Notes under the pieces: model-generated
Told to the model about the DNA's origin: nothing
The model's database searches: none
The model's input: the letters and a program-made list of their open reading frames with translations, nothing else
Shown: positions 19,634-28,174 of the stretch, one piece after another
How the letters are laid out: every line of letters begins with the position of its first letter
How positions within the stretch are numbered: position 1 is the first letter of the stretch
Position numbers and translations under genes: made by a program
Assembly: GCA_002733905.1 (NCBI GenBank)
Contig: NVXK01000015.1
Coordinates: 1-54,683 of the forward strand
Length of the DNA stretch: 54,683 nucleotides
Source: Robiginitomaculum sp.
GTDB lineage: Bacteria; Pseudomonadota; Alphaproteobacteria; Caulobacterales; Maricaulaceae
Direction: 5' to 3'

Positions 19634-20593
19634 TTATTTGTGCGCCCCCGTACGTTTAACACCAAGAAACATCAAGACAGGTGAGGCAACAAAGATAGAT
19701 GAATACGTACCCACACATACGCCCCAAATCATTGCGAACGCAAAACCGTGCAAGCCATCGCCGCCCCAAACAAAGAGTGCAACAAGTGCGAGCATCGTCG
19801 TTACAGATGTCATAATTGTACGGGATAATGTGTCATTGATGGACAGGTTCAAGACCTCTTCCAACGGCTTCTTTTTAAACTTACGCAGGTTTTCACGAAT
19901 ACGGTCATATACGATCACCGTATCATTAAGAGAATAGCCAACAATGGTCAGAATCGCGGCCACAATAGAGAGGTTGAACTCGAGACGGGTCAACGAGAAT
20001 ACGCCGATTGTCAGGATAACATCATGGGCAAGCGCAATCACCGCCCCTGCACCAAATTGCCATTCAAACCGTATCCAAATATAGAGAAGCACCATAAGTA
20101 GCGCGAGACCAACAGCCAATGCGCCTTTGCTTTTAAGTTCTCCAGAAACCTTTGTACCAAGAACTTGGCGGCTGAGATGGGTTACATCATCATATTTTGC
20201 GTAAATTGCTTCTTGAACTTTATCAAGCGCGACTTGTTGCGCGCGCGTATCCGTATCGTCACCCTCAAGCGCAGGCTGTTTGATAATTCCGAGGCGAAGT
20301 GCCTCAATACCGCTTTGTTGGGTAATCGTTTGCAAAGTAAATGCACCTAAACCCAATTCTGGCCCTAGTGCACGAATTTCGCCCATTTGTTTGTCTGTTG
20401 GATTATCAGCGAGATGGAATTCCCATACTGTACCACCTGTGAAATCAATACCGTAATTCAAATTACGTGTCGAAAACAAAGCAATAGAGCCAATAATAGC
20501 CAAAATTGATGCGACCATTGCAATCCAGCGAAAGCTGATAAATGGGATTGTTGTACCTTTTGGTAGATAGCGGACAAGTGAAATATCAAACAT
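19634..20593 (-). CDS. secF: Protein translocase subunit SecF
   Basis: SecF with SecD and YajC uses the proton gradient to support late steps of Sec-dependent export across the inner membrane. The 319-residue protein shows the family features: first helix at about 22-42, the NLNYGIDFTGGT motif at about 45-56, a periplasmic P4 domain, then a five-helix block with VGYSLNDTVIVYDRIREN, the conserved RND-like motif. It lies nine bases downstream of secD on the same strand, as usual, and converges on sodX. Confidence 0.97.
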   Translation of the reverse strand: MFDISLVRYLPKGTTIPFISFRWIAMVASILAIIGSIALFSTRNLNYGIDFTGGTVWEFHLADNPTDKQMGEIRALGPELGLGAFTLQTITQQSGIEALRLGIIKQPALEGDDTDTRAQQVALDKVQEAIYAKYDDVTHLSRQVLGTKVSGELKSKGALAVGLALLMVLLYIWIRFEWQFGAGAVIALAHDVILTIGVFSLTRLEFNLSIVAAILTIVGYSLNDTVIVYDRIRENLRKFKKKPLEEVLNLSINDTLSRTIMTSVTTMLALVALFVWGGDGLHGFAFAMIWGVCVGTYSSIFVASPVLMFLGVKRTGAHK

Positions 20594-20602
20594 GGCGGAT
20601 AC

Positions 20603-22222
20603 CTATATTGGAAGCTGTTTTGGACGCGCACGACGGAGCCAAATCGAAGTCATAAGACGGGCAACCACGACAGCTGTAAACACTGACATGATAATACCAA
20701 TGGCAAGCGTCACTGCGAAACCGCGAATGGGGCCTGAACCAACGAAATAGAGTGTGAGCGCCGCAATCAATGTCGTGATATTCGCATCAAGAATTGGCGC
20801 AAGTGATAAGCGGTATCCCGTATCGACCGCATTCACGGGGCCACGACCGAGGGCGCTTTCCTCTCGAATACGTTCAAAAATCAACACATTGGCATCAACC
20901 GCCATACCAATTGTCAGGATAATACCCGCAATCCCCGGCAAGGTTAGTGTCGCGCCCATAATAGAAAGCGCGCCCGCTATCAGCATAATATTCGTCGCCA
21001 ATGCAATATTTGCAATCGTACCAAAACGAATGCCATAGGAAAGCCACATAAAGATACCAACGCCCATAAGACCAAGGCCAGACGCGAGTTTACCCGCAGT
21101 AATCGAGTCTTTCCCAAGTTCCGCGCCAACCGTACTTTCATACTCGATTTGAAGTTTGGCAGGAAGCGCACCCGCATTTAAGAGGAGCGCGAGTTCACGT
21201 GCACTTTGCATAGTGAAATTACCAGAAATTTGACCGCTACCGCCACAAATTGGCGATTGGATAACAGGGGCGGTAATAATCTCGCCGTCAAGAACAACTG
21301 CGATACGGTCACCTACGTGAACAGCCGTATAGTCACAATATTTACGTGCGCCTTTTGAATTGAAGCGAGAGCTAACAATTGGTTCTTTGCTTTGTTGCGA
21401 TAAGCCTTCGGTCGAGCTTTTCAAATCAGAACCGCCCATGACTTCACGTTCTTTAATCAATAGTGGCTGGCCGCCATTTTTTTGCGGTGCAAAAATGACG
21501 CCTAATGGGCATTTGCCTTCGTTCACACATTTGCCAAGTACAAGCGAGTCAGCCACAACGACTTCATTAAATGTCAATTTTGCGGTTTGACGAATACGGT
21601 CTTTGATTTCGCTTACGCGTTCATTATTTGCCCCGGGGACTTGCAGGAGAATACGGTCTTTGCCCTCTTTGGCCAACGTCATTTCTGTCGTGCCCGTTGG
21701 GTCAATACGTTTGCGTAAAACCTGAATTGACTGATCAATTGTATTGGCACTGATATAATCTAGGTATTGCTGAGAAATCGCAATTTTAAAACGACGATCA
21801 CCAAGTTTATCAATAACGAGGGTTTTCCCACCGCCGCCAATCGCATTATCATCTACATTGACGGATTGCTTTTCTAAAATTGGTTCGCCAATTTCTTCGT
21901 CCGCTTCTGATTTAAAGGTCAGATAGATAATATCGTCTTCAATACGCATATTTGCACGGACTTGGCCATCCGCACGCAATGCGTCGCGAATACCATCGCG
22001 TTCAACTTTTAGGGTACGCTGTAGGCCATCTTGTAAATCAACAGAGAGGAGCATATGCGCCCCACCTTGTAAATCAAGACCAAGATTGAGGGTATTACGC
22101 GGCATTGGCCATGGCAGATTTTCACGAACATTTTGCGGCAAGGCATTCGGCAATGAAAATAGAAACCCAAGAATAAGAGCACTTAGGATGAAAAATATTT
22201 TTACTTTTGAAAAATGCAACAT
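20603..22222 (-). CDS. secD: Protein translocase subunit SecD
   Basis: The larger partner of SecF in the proton-driven export complex. The 539-residue protein has an N-terminal helix (about 8-26), the signature LNLGLDLQGGAHMLL, a large periplasmic P1 domain including ILLQVPGANNERVSEIKDRI, and a C-terminal five-helix region with GMAVDANVLIFERIREE, where the conserved Asp takes part in proton transfer. An insert with two Cys (VNEGKCPLGV and neighbours) and a third near ICGGSGQISG is seen in the P1 region, as in some alphaproteobacterial SecD. It follows yajC by 74 bases. Confidence 0.97.
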   Translation of the reverse strand: MLHFSKVKIFFILSALILGFLFSLPNALPQNVRENLPWPMPRNTLNLGLDLQGGAHMLLSVDLQDGLQRTLKVERDGIRDALRADGQVRANMRIEDDIIYLTFKSEADEEIGEPILEKQSVNVDDNAIGGGGKTLVIDKLGDRRFKIAISQQYLDYISANTIDQSIQVLRKRIDPTGTTEMTLAKEGKDRILLQVPGANNERVSEIKDRIRQTAKLTFNEVVVADSLVLGKCVNEGKCPLGVIFAPQKNGGQPLLIKEREVMGGSDLKSSTEGLSQQSKEPIVSSRFNSKGARKYCDYTAVHVGDRIAVVLDGEIITAPVIQSPICGGSGQISGNFTMQSARELALLLNAGALPAKLQIEYESTVGAELGKDSITAGKLASGLGLMGVGIFMWLSYGIRFGTIANIALATNIMLIAGALSIMGATLTLPGIAGIILTIGMAVDANVLIFERIREESALGRGPVNAVDTGYRLSLAPILDANITTLIAALTLYFVGSGPIRGFAVTLAIGIIMSVFTAVVVARLMTSIWLRRARPKQLPI

Positions 22223-22296
22223 GGCATTTCCTTACATAGCGTTATGCGCTGCTCTTGCTCCAAGGTGAAAAACCCAACAAGGCATCAGATGGAATA

Positions 22297-22629
22297 TTAT
22301 TTTTTAGCAGTATCGTTCGCAGGTGTGTTCTTGTTGCGGACATCAGCAATCATGCTGGCAACGATTTTGACTTTTACACTGTTACCAAGGTCAACAGTGA
22401 GTTCCCCATCTGCAACTTTCGTAACCTTACCGATAAGGCCACCATTTGTGACAATTGTATCACCACGTGTCACAGCTGCGAGCATGGTTTTATGCTCTTT
22501 CATACGTTTGTTTTGGGGACGGATAAGTAGGAAGTAAAAAACCAACCCGATAAGCATAAATGGAAATATTTGCGCCATCATATTTGAAGCGCCAACAGCA
22601 GGTGTCGTCTGCAATAGAAAGTTAAACAT
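22297..22629 (-). CDS. yajC: Preprotein translocase subunit YajC
   Basis: A small inner-membrane accessory of SecDF. The 110-residue protein has one transmembrane helix (about 18-36, PFMLIGLVFYFLLIRPQ) followed by the conserved QNKRMKEHKTML segment and a small beta-rich cytoplasmic domain (RGDTIVTNGGLIGKV). The ATG at 22627-22629 is used because GGGAAAA lies just upstream; the alternative TTG four codons earlier overlaps that site. It is the first gene of the yajC-secD-secF unit. Confidence 0.95.
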   Translation of the reverse strand: MFNFLLQTTPAVGASNMMAQIFPFMLIGLVFYFLLIRPQNKRMKEHKTMLAAVTRGDTIVTNGGLIGKVTKVADGELTVDLGNSVKVKIVASMIADVRNKNTPANDTAKK

Positions 22630-22648
22630 AAGTTTTCCCAAAATAAAT

Positions 22649-22688
22649 CGCCCCTAAAAAGGCCGTTGTTTCGGACTATATAGGGGCG
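22649..22688 (-). terminator. Hairpin between the LysM gene and yajC
   Basis: CGCCCCTA and TAGGGGCG form an 8-bp GC-rich inverted repeat separated by 24 bases. On the minus strand it is followed by GATTTATTTT, a broken T-tract. It lies 20 bases before the yajC start. It may end the LysM-gene transcript or be part of the yajC leader; the long loop makes either call weak. Confidence 0.35.
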
Positions 22689-22738
22689 TAACTTTATTTT
22701 GCAATGTGTTTCACACATTATGGTCTTATTTTACAGTT

Positions 22739-23542
22739 TTATTTGAAACACGAACTGCTTGGGACACGTAAAATCTGACCCGGTTTTATAGCTTTTTCGA
22801 TGTTGAACCCGTTAAAGCTTGCAATCTCTTTGGCTGTCAAACAATATTGTTTACCAATACTGTAAAGCGTGTCTTTTGGTAAAACCGCATAATTATTATT
22901 CTTTGGAATATCAATACTTGTTGGTACGGGCATCACACGACGTACATATAATTTATTGGCATCAACTTCTGGTACAGCAGCGATAATTGTTCTCGAAGCA
23001 CATTGACTGGACGGGATCGTAATTGATTGGCCTAAGCGGATATTCGCGCCACTGAGATCGTTTACACTTTGGATATCTGTAACGGCAATACAATTTGTTC
23101 GCGCTAAACTGTAGAGCGTATCCCCAGACACAATCACATGCGCCTGCCCTGTCATTGTCCGTTGAGACGTATTATCCACTACAGAAACAGCAGGCACAGC
23201 CTGTTGTGTGGAAACATTATTTACGACAGCAGTTGTTTGCGTTTCTGGTTTTGCAAACAGTTCAATTTTTGTTGTTGTAGGATGTACATTCTGGGGACGC
23301 ACATTCGGGCCGACGCTCGTGGCTTCTGAAATACCGACTTGCTTGTCTACATATGCATTATAAGCTCGAATTCTACGAATTTCCTCTTGTAAAGCTATGT
23401 CTTGCGCTGAATTCGCAATGATGACCGTTTTCTGTACTGGCGCGGCTTCACGCACAACTTTAAGCCCAGACGTCTGGGCAAGGCTTGGCGTGGTTGAGCA
23501 AAACGCCAATACAGCCACACCTATCATTAATCCACGTGCCAT
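22739..23542 (-). CDS. Secreted double-LysM protein (NlpD-position, no LytM domain)
   Basis: A 267-residue exported protein with a signal peptide (1-22, ending SLA). Two LysM peptidoglycan-binding domains are clear: about 133-178 (AHVIVSGDTLYSLARTNC...IRLGQSITIPSS) and about 217-266 (YAVLPKDTLYSIGKQYC...IKPGQILRVPSS), each with a Cys pair position typical of secreted LysM. The region between signal and first LysM is low-complexity. In alphaproteobacteria the gene next to pcm/surE and before yajC usually encodes an NlpD/DipM-like LysM plus M23 (LytM) protein; here the chain ends with the second LysM and no LytM motif (HxxxD...HxH) exists. It probably binds cell wall, perhaps as a non-enzymatic amidase activator or scaffold. 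Confidence 0.8.
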   Translation of the reverse strand: MARGLMIGVAVLAFCSTTPSLAQTSGLKVVREAAPVQKTVIIANSAQDIALQEEIRRIRAYNAYVDKQVGISEATSVGPNVRPQNVHPTTTKIELFAKPETQTTAVVNNVSTQQAVPAVSVVDNTSQRTMTGQAHVIVSGDTLYSLARTNCIAVTDIQSVNDLSGANIRLGQSITIPSSQCASRTIIAAVPEVDANKLYVRRVMPVPTSIDIPKNNNYAVLPKDTLYSIGKQYCLTAKEIASFNGFNIEKAIKPGQILRVPSSSCFK

Positions 23543-23664
23543 AACTCATTTCCTCTTGAAACTTACATAATTTATTTGGGTGTCAATATGTACAAGCATA
23601 GTTAATAAATAGATAAGGCATTAAGCGACAGCGAACTGAAAAGAATGCATTCATGCGCCACGTA

Positions 23665-25113
23665 TTACCCACCCAGACGTAATTGGAGCCGCACAGCTTG
23701 AGTATCGCCAGAGACAGAGCCCAAGAGCCCAAATGACATATGACTAGCTTCATCCCCTAAACGAAGTTGCACGCCACCGCCAAAGCCGTATTCAATCCCG
23801 CCAAACCCATCATCATATGCAGATATACCACCAGAAGTCGCCCAAGATTCATCCATTTGTAAGTATAAATCTGGCATTGCAGCTAAGGCTGCGCGACCAT
23901 GCCGAAGCTCTTTGATCATACCCGTATTTTGCATAATCAAATTGAGATTTCGTGAAATGTCTCCCTTATTTTGGCTTACACCGCTTGTATTCATGATAAT
24001 TGCAGATGTGTTCGCAGAGATAGCGGAGCTGTAAGTCGCAACCGTACGTGTGTTCACAGCAATAGCCTGCCTATTCGTTGATATACCTGAAACATTCGTA
24101 ATAATCGTCGCAGTATTATCAGCAATAGCGGCCGAATTATCATGCGTTTCTACAACAAATGCCTCAATAGCAGTCGTGTTATCGGCAATACCTGCCGTAT
24201 TCGTCGCAATGGCACCGCTATTATTTTGTATGCCAGATGTGTTGACGGCAATCGCACCACTATTGTCTTGAATTCCTGATGCATTGACCGCAATCGCACC
24301 ACTGTTATTTTGAATATTCGATGTGTTACCCACTATGGCAGCACTATTACCTTGAATGTCAGACGTGTTGACCGTAATCGCGGCGTTGTTATCTTGAATA
24401 TCAGATGCGTTGACCGTAATGGCATCACTATTCCCCTGAATATCAGATGCATTGACCGTAATCGCGGCACTATTATCTTGAATGTCAGACGCATTGACCG
24501 TAATCGCAGCATTATTTCCAGAAACACCAAGAGTGTTTGCCTCGATCTGTACCGTATTTGCATTTACGGCTTCTATGATAACGCCATTATCCGAACCAAT
24601 TGTCCCATTTTCATCAACCGTAACAAGCTGTAAGGCAGGAATTTGTGCACGCGTTGGCTCTGAAACTAATAAGGCCGATATCACGTCAGGTGCATTTTCG
24701 CTTGTTAGCGACATCTGATTCGTGAGCACACGTTGGTTCACGAATGTTTCGGACCTCGACACCGAAATTTGAGGTACATCAATATATTGAGTGACACGAT
24801 CCTGCACATAACTCACGGCTGTAATTGGCGTAGCTATAATTGGTGTGGTTATAATTGGTGCGGATATAATCGGTGCGGCTGTAATTGGTGCGGCTGTAAT
24901 TGGTGCGGCTGTATTTCGGGGAGAGCTTGAAATATCAAGACACCAGGCTCCGCTCGAACCCATTGGCATTATCGTGTTACATTTTACAAATCCAACTGGA
25001 GCTGCGTATGCTTGGCTAAAACACCCAGTACTTAGAAATACTGCGTATGCTAGCCTTTTTAAAAAGGGAATCTTTAAATCACAAAATATAGTATTAAGGT
25101 GTAGGTTTGACAT
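23665..25113 (-). CDS. Trimeric autotransporter-like adhesin (YadA-type)
   Basis: A 482-residue secreted protein: signal peptide to about residue 37 (SQAYA), a short head with Cys45/Cys58 and a Pro-rich pentapeptide-like repeat (ITAAP/ISAP/ITTP units, 68-100), then a stalk dominated by 14-residue repeats (about 200-315; consensus NSAAITVNASDIQ) that predict a left- or right-handed trimeric coil. More irregular coil follows to about 395, ending in LIMQNTGMIKELRHG. The last 80 residues resemble a YadA anchor (four strands, RAALAAMPDLYL... GGIEYGFGGGVQLRLG... FGLLGSVSGDTQAVRLQLRLGG), although the terminal aromatic residue is absent. It would assemble as an outer-membrane trimer that binds surfaces or host cells. 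AGGAGA supports the start. It interrupts the otherwise conserved pcm-LysM-yajC neighbourhood. Confidence 0.75.
   Translation of the reverse strand: MSNLHLNTIFCDLKIPFLKRLAYAVFLSTGCFSQAYAAPVGFVKCNTIMPMGSSGAWCLDISSSPRNTAAPITAAPITAAPIISAPIITTPIIATPITAVSYVQDRVTQYIDVPQISVSRSETFVNQRVLTNQMSLTSENAPDVISALLVSEPTRAQIPALQLVTVDENGTIGSDNGVIIEAVNANTVQIEANTLGVSGNNAAITVNASDIQDNSAAITVNASDIQGNSDAITVNASDIQDNNAAITVNTSDIQGNSAAIVGNTSNIQNNSGAIAVNASGIQDNSGAIAVNTSGIQNNSGAIATNTAGIADNTTAIEAFVVETHDNSAAIADNTATIITNVSGISTNRQAIAVNTRTVATYSSAISANTSAIIMNTSGVSQNKGDISRNLNLIMQNTGMIKELRHGRAALAAMPDLYLQMDESWATSGGISAYDDGFGGIEYGFGGGVQLRLGDEASHMSFGLLGSVSGDTQAVRLQLRLGG
24178..24516 (-). repeat. 42-bp tandem repeats of the adhesin stalk
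   Basis: About eight in-frame 42-base units encode the 14-residue stalk repeats (NSAAITVNASDIQ type). Several neighbouring units are nearly identical at DNA level, for example the runs containing GCATTGACCGTAATCGCGGC, so recent expansion by recombination or slippage is likely and copy number may vary between strains. Confidence 0.85.
24814..24912 (-). repeat. 15-bp minisatellite coding the adhesin head repeat
   Basis: Five or six 15-base units (GGTGCGGCTGTAATT and variants such as GGTGTGGTTATAATT) encode the pentapeptides ITAAP, ISAPI, ITTPI and IATPI. The last three plus-strand units are identical, pointing to recent duplication. Confidence 0.8.
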
Positions 25114-25446
25114 TAATCAAATCTCCTTGCAGTTTTGGGGTGCGCTAGCTTGGACTACTTTAAGGTGTATATTGAGTTAATTTCAAAACCTTATAATGCA
25201 ATTATAAATTTTATTGATATAAAACAACCATGTAATCGGCCAAACATGGCCGCATATATATGCAAAAATCCGCTCTCCAGTTAACAATGACTCTCAAATA
25301 TACGAAGAAGTAATTCATCCATCAACAGATGAAAAATATTCAGGCTTATTTCACAAAGAAACTAGCCTGAATATAATACGGGGAACACGCCGATACGAGG
25401 AACGCGTCATTTCGAATATTGATGTTTATAAAAGCTATAGCAAAAG
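25114..25446. terminator. 333-base gap with the pcm-operon terminator
   Basis: This gap separates the adhesin from pcm. At 25336-25374 an 11-bp perfect stem (ATATTCAGGCT / AGCCTGAATAT) with a 17-base loop is followed on the minus strand by a run of T, so it is a good intrinsic terminator for serS-surE-pcm. The remaining stretch is AT-rich and should hold the adhesin promoter; I see no coding sequence or other repeat in it. Confidence 0.7.
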
Positions 25447-26073
25447 CTACAGGGCTTTAGACTTACCCGGCTCCAAAGGTGCCAATTGCAAATCCATAAT
25501 AGTTTTTTCACGGACCCGCCCATCCTTACGATCAGCAACGCATATTTTTCCGTCAACGACTGCGACCATACGCCCATTAGGTGCCAATTGTTCCAATAGA
25601 GCCGTTGGCATAACACGCACAGATCCACACACAAGAATACGGTTAAACGGGGCTTGCCCACGCCAACCAAATCGACCATCGCCGTGTCTCAATACTGTAT
25701 TTCGGCAGATATCACGCAAACGGTCTTCGGCTTCATCACGCAGGGTTTTATAACGTTCTACGGAATACACACGTGTACACAACTTACTCAAGATTCCGAC
25801 ACTATAGCCACTCCCCGTACCAATATGCAGAACCTTATCCTCTGGTTTTACTTCAAGGGTTTGACACAAGATTGCTGTTTTTAAAGGTGAAAGTAGGATT
25901 TGGCCACAGGCAATAGGGATATCGATTTCATCATAGCTTTCCATTTTAAAAGCATTGGGCACAAAGAGGCTACGCGGCACATGCTCCATGGCACGCAATA
26001 TAGATGTATCCGAAATACCGCGCCCCCGAAGGCGCATAATCATATCAAAAAGGCCGGGTTCTACGATTGACAT
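25447..26073 (-). CDS. pcm: Protein-L-isoaspartate O-methyltransferase family protein
   Basis: Pcm methylates abnormal L-isoaspartyl residues with S-adenosylmethionine to start their repair. The 208-residue protein has the family N-terminus (AMEHVPRSLFVPNAF), the ISPL-like motif as GQILLSPLKTA, motif I VLHIGTGSGYSVGIL for SAM binding, the YSVERY acidic post-I loop, and the late LAPNGRMVAVV strand. The start ATG follows the surE stop with no gap, so the two are translationally coupled. It is last in serS-surE-pcm, with a terminator downstream. A second, more divergent family member lies at 47571-48224. Confidence 0.92.
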   Translation of the reverse strand: MSIVEPGLFDMIMRLRGRGISDTSILRAMEHVPRSLFVPNAFKMESYDEIDIPIACGQILLSPLKTAILCQTLEVKPEDKVLHIGTGSGYSVGILSKLCTRVYSVERYKTLRDEAEDRLRDICRNTVLRHGDGRFGWRGQAPFNRILVCGSVRVMPTALLEQLAPNGRMVAVVDGKICVADRKDGRVREKTIMDLQLAPLEPGKSKAL

Positions 26074-26844
26074 TTAGCCCTCGAAGAGCGCGCTTAAAGC
26101 TGTGACCGTTTTATAATGCGTGTGATCGACATGAATAGGCGTGACAGAAATATAACCATCATAGACAGCCCGTAAATCCGTACCTTTTGCAGGGTTAGAC
26201 TTTTGACCACCATAAGTTAGCCAATAATAGTCGCCGCCACGAGGATGTTTACGCTTATCAACATCGCTCATAATATAATCGCGTGTGCCTTGCGTCGTTG
26301 CGTGAATTCCCTTCACGTTTTCGGCGTCTACATCTGGAAAATTAATGTTAAGCGCTACATTTTTCGGCCAGCCCTCATCCAATAGTTTTTGAATAAGCGC
26401 AGGGCCGTGTGCACGCGGTGTAGACCAGTTTATTTTCCCTGACCCATATGTTGACAAGCCTCGCGCTTGCGAAAACGAAAGCGACGGGACGCCCATTTGC
26501 AAGCCCTGTAAAGCGCCTGCAACCGTTCCTGAAAATCCAATATCTTCGGCAAGGTTTTGCCCGTGATTAATGCCAGACAAGACTAAATCAGGTTTATGAT
26601 CTTTCATAATTTCGCACATAGCAACAATCATACAATCTGTTGGCGTGCCAGAAACAGAGTAAACTTTGTCCTCTAGGCGACGTGCGTATAAAGGGTTGTG
26701 CAGGCTTACCCCACGTGAAGCCGCTGATTGCTCTTGTGCAGGGGCGACAATCCAAACATCATCCGTAAGCGAGAGTGCTATCTCTTTGAGAACAGCCAAG
26801 CCTTTGGCATGTACCCCATCATCATTGGTCAAAAGTATACGCAT
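26074..26844 (-). CDS. surE: 5'/3'-nucleotidase SurE
   Basis: A metal-dependent phosphatase acting on nucleoside monophosphates, linked to stationary-phase survival. The 256-residue protein starts with MRILLTNDDG, where the metal-binding Asp8 and Asp9 lie; the Ser ligand and the SGINHGQN stretch with conserved Asn are also present. I use the ATG at 26842-26844, one base after the serS stop, rather than a TTG three codons earlier, because the family begins exactly at this ATG. It sits between serS and pcm in a coupled unit. Confidence 0.95.
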   Translation of the reverse strand: MRILLTNDDGVHAKGLAVLKEIALSLTDDVWIVAPAQEQSAASRGVSLHNPLYARRLEDKVYSVSGTPTDCMIVAMCEIMKDHKPDLVLSGINHGQNLAEDIGFSGTVAGALQGLQMGVPSLSFSQARGLSTYGSGKINWSTPRAHGPALIQKLLDEGWPKNVALNINFPDVDAENVKGIHATTQGTRDYIMSDVDKRKHPRGGDYYWLTYGGQKSNPAKGTDLRAVYDGYISVTPIHVDHTHYKTVTALSALFEG

Positions 26845-26845
26845 A

Positions 26846-28117
26846 TTACGCAATTACCCCTATACCGCCCATATAGGGGATGAGTGCGCTTGGCACAGTA
26901 ATTGAACCATCTTCATTCTGATAATTTTCAAGAACCGCTACCAATGTACGGCCAACGGCCAAACCAGAACCATTCAAAGTATGTACAAAACGGTTGTCTT
27001 TTTCACCAGCTTTATAGCGTGCATTCATACGGCGCGCTTGGAAATCACCACAATTAGAAATACTGGAAATTTCACGGTATGTGTTTTGTGACGGGAGCCA
27101 TACTTCAAGATCATATGTTTTACGTGCGCCAAACCCCAGATCGCCAGTACACAACTCTATCACTTTATAAGGAAGCTCTAGGCGTTTGAGGATTTCCTCG
27201 GCGCATCCGACCATACGTTGATGTTCGGCTTCGCTGTCTTCTGGTTTTACAATAGAGACCATCTCGACTTTGTTAAATTGATGTTGGCGGATCATGCCTT
27301 TTGTATCGCGCCCTGCACTGCCCGCTTCTGAGCGAAAACATGGTGTGTGTGCGGTCATACGCATGGGAAGATCATCCGCGCTTAGGATTTGTTCGCGCAC
27401 AAGATTTGTCAAAGACACTTCAGCCGTAGGGATAAGGTAATGATCACCTGTCGTTTTGTAGAGGTCCTCTTCAAACTTAGGCAATTGTCCTGTGCCAAAA
27501 AGTGCGGGTGCTTTGACCATATAGGGCGGAACCACTTCGAGAAAACCATGTTCGTCCGTTTGAATATCAAGCATGAGCGCCGCCAAAGCACGGTCAAGTC
27601 TCGCAAGCTTACCTTTCAGCGCGACGAAACGCGAACCAGACATACGCGCGGCCGCTTCAAAATCCATCATGCCGAGCGCGTCACCCAAATCGTCATGGGC
27701 TTTGGGGGTAAAACTAAATTCTTTAGGCGTGCCAACACTACGCACATCAACATTTTCGTCTTCGTCTGCACCCTCTGGCACATTTTCCAAAGGAAGGTTA
27801 GGCAAGCCTGCGAGCAAATCGCTGAGTACCGCTTTCTCAGATTCTATCTGTGCGCCCATCATCGTGATCACATTTTTCGCGCCCGCGACTTCGGTCTTTA
27901 GACGTTCGGCTTCTTCTCTGTCACCACGTCCCATGGCTGCGCCAATTTGCTTAGAGGCTTTGTTTCGTGCGGCCTCTGCTTCTTGTTGTACTTTAAGAGC
28001 TTGGCGTACCAAAATGTCTTTATCCAAAATTGCTTTGGTCTGAGGCTCCATACCGCGTCGTGCCCATTGGGCGTCATAATGGTCTGGATTTTCGCGAATG
28101 GCTTTAATATCGTGCAT
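26846..28117 (-). CDS. serS: Serine-tRNA ligase
   Basis: Class II synthetase charging tRNA-Ser (and tRNA-Sec where present). The 423-residue protein begins [15 protein letters not shown], has the N-terminal coiled-coil tRNA-binding arm (about 30-105), motif 2 [21 protein letters not shown] with the ATP-contacting Arg, and motif 3 [16 protein letters not shown] near the C-terminus. The TAEV segment of the serine site is visible ([11 protein letters not shown]). It heads the serS-surE-pcm unit; in many relatives tatC lies directly upstream, but here four other genes separate them. Confidence 0.97.
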   Translation of the reverse strand: MHDIKAIRENPDHYDAQWARRGMEPQTKAILDKDILVRQALKVQQEAEAARNKASKQIGAAMGRGDREEAERLKTEVAGAKNVITMMGAQIESEKAVLSDLLAGLPNLPLENVPEGADEDENVDVRSVGTPKEFSFTPKAHDDLGDALGMMDFEAAARMSGSRFVALKGKLARLDRALAALMLDIQTDEHGFLEVVPPYMVKAPALFGTGQLPKFEEDLYKTTGDHYLIPTAEVSLTNLVREQILSADDLPMRMTAHTPCFRSEAGSAGRDTKGMIRQHQFNKVEMVSIVKPEDSEAEHQRMVGCAEEILKRLELPYKVIELCTGDLGFGARKTYDLEVWLPSQNTYREISSISNCGDFQARRMNARYKAGEKDNRFVHTLNGSGLAVGRTLVAVLENYQNEDGSITVPSALIPYMGGIGVIA

Positions 28118-28174
28118 GAAACTCTCACATTTAATTGATGTTCCGCTATAGCCACTCCATACAGAGTGAGCAAG

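Noticed and set aside
24310-24633. Plus-strand frame of 107 codons over the adhesin repeats
   Set aside because: Tandem repeats with a multiple-of-three period keep all frames open; the minus-strand reading has signal peptide, stalk and anchor.
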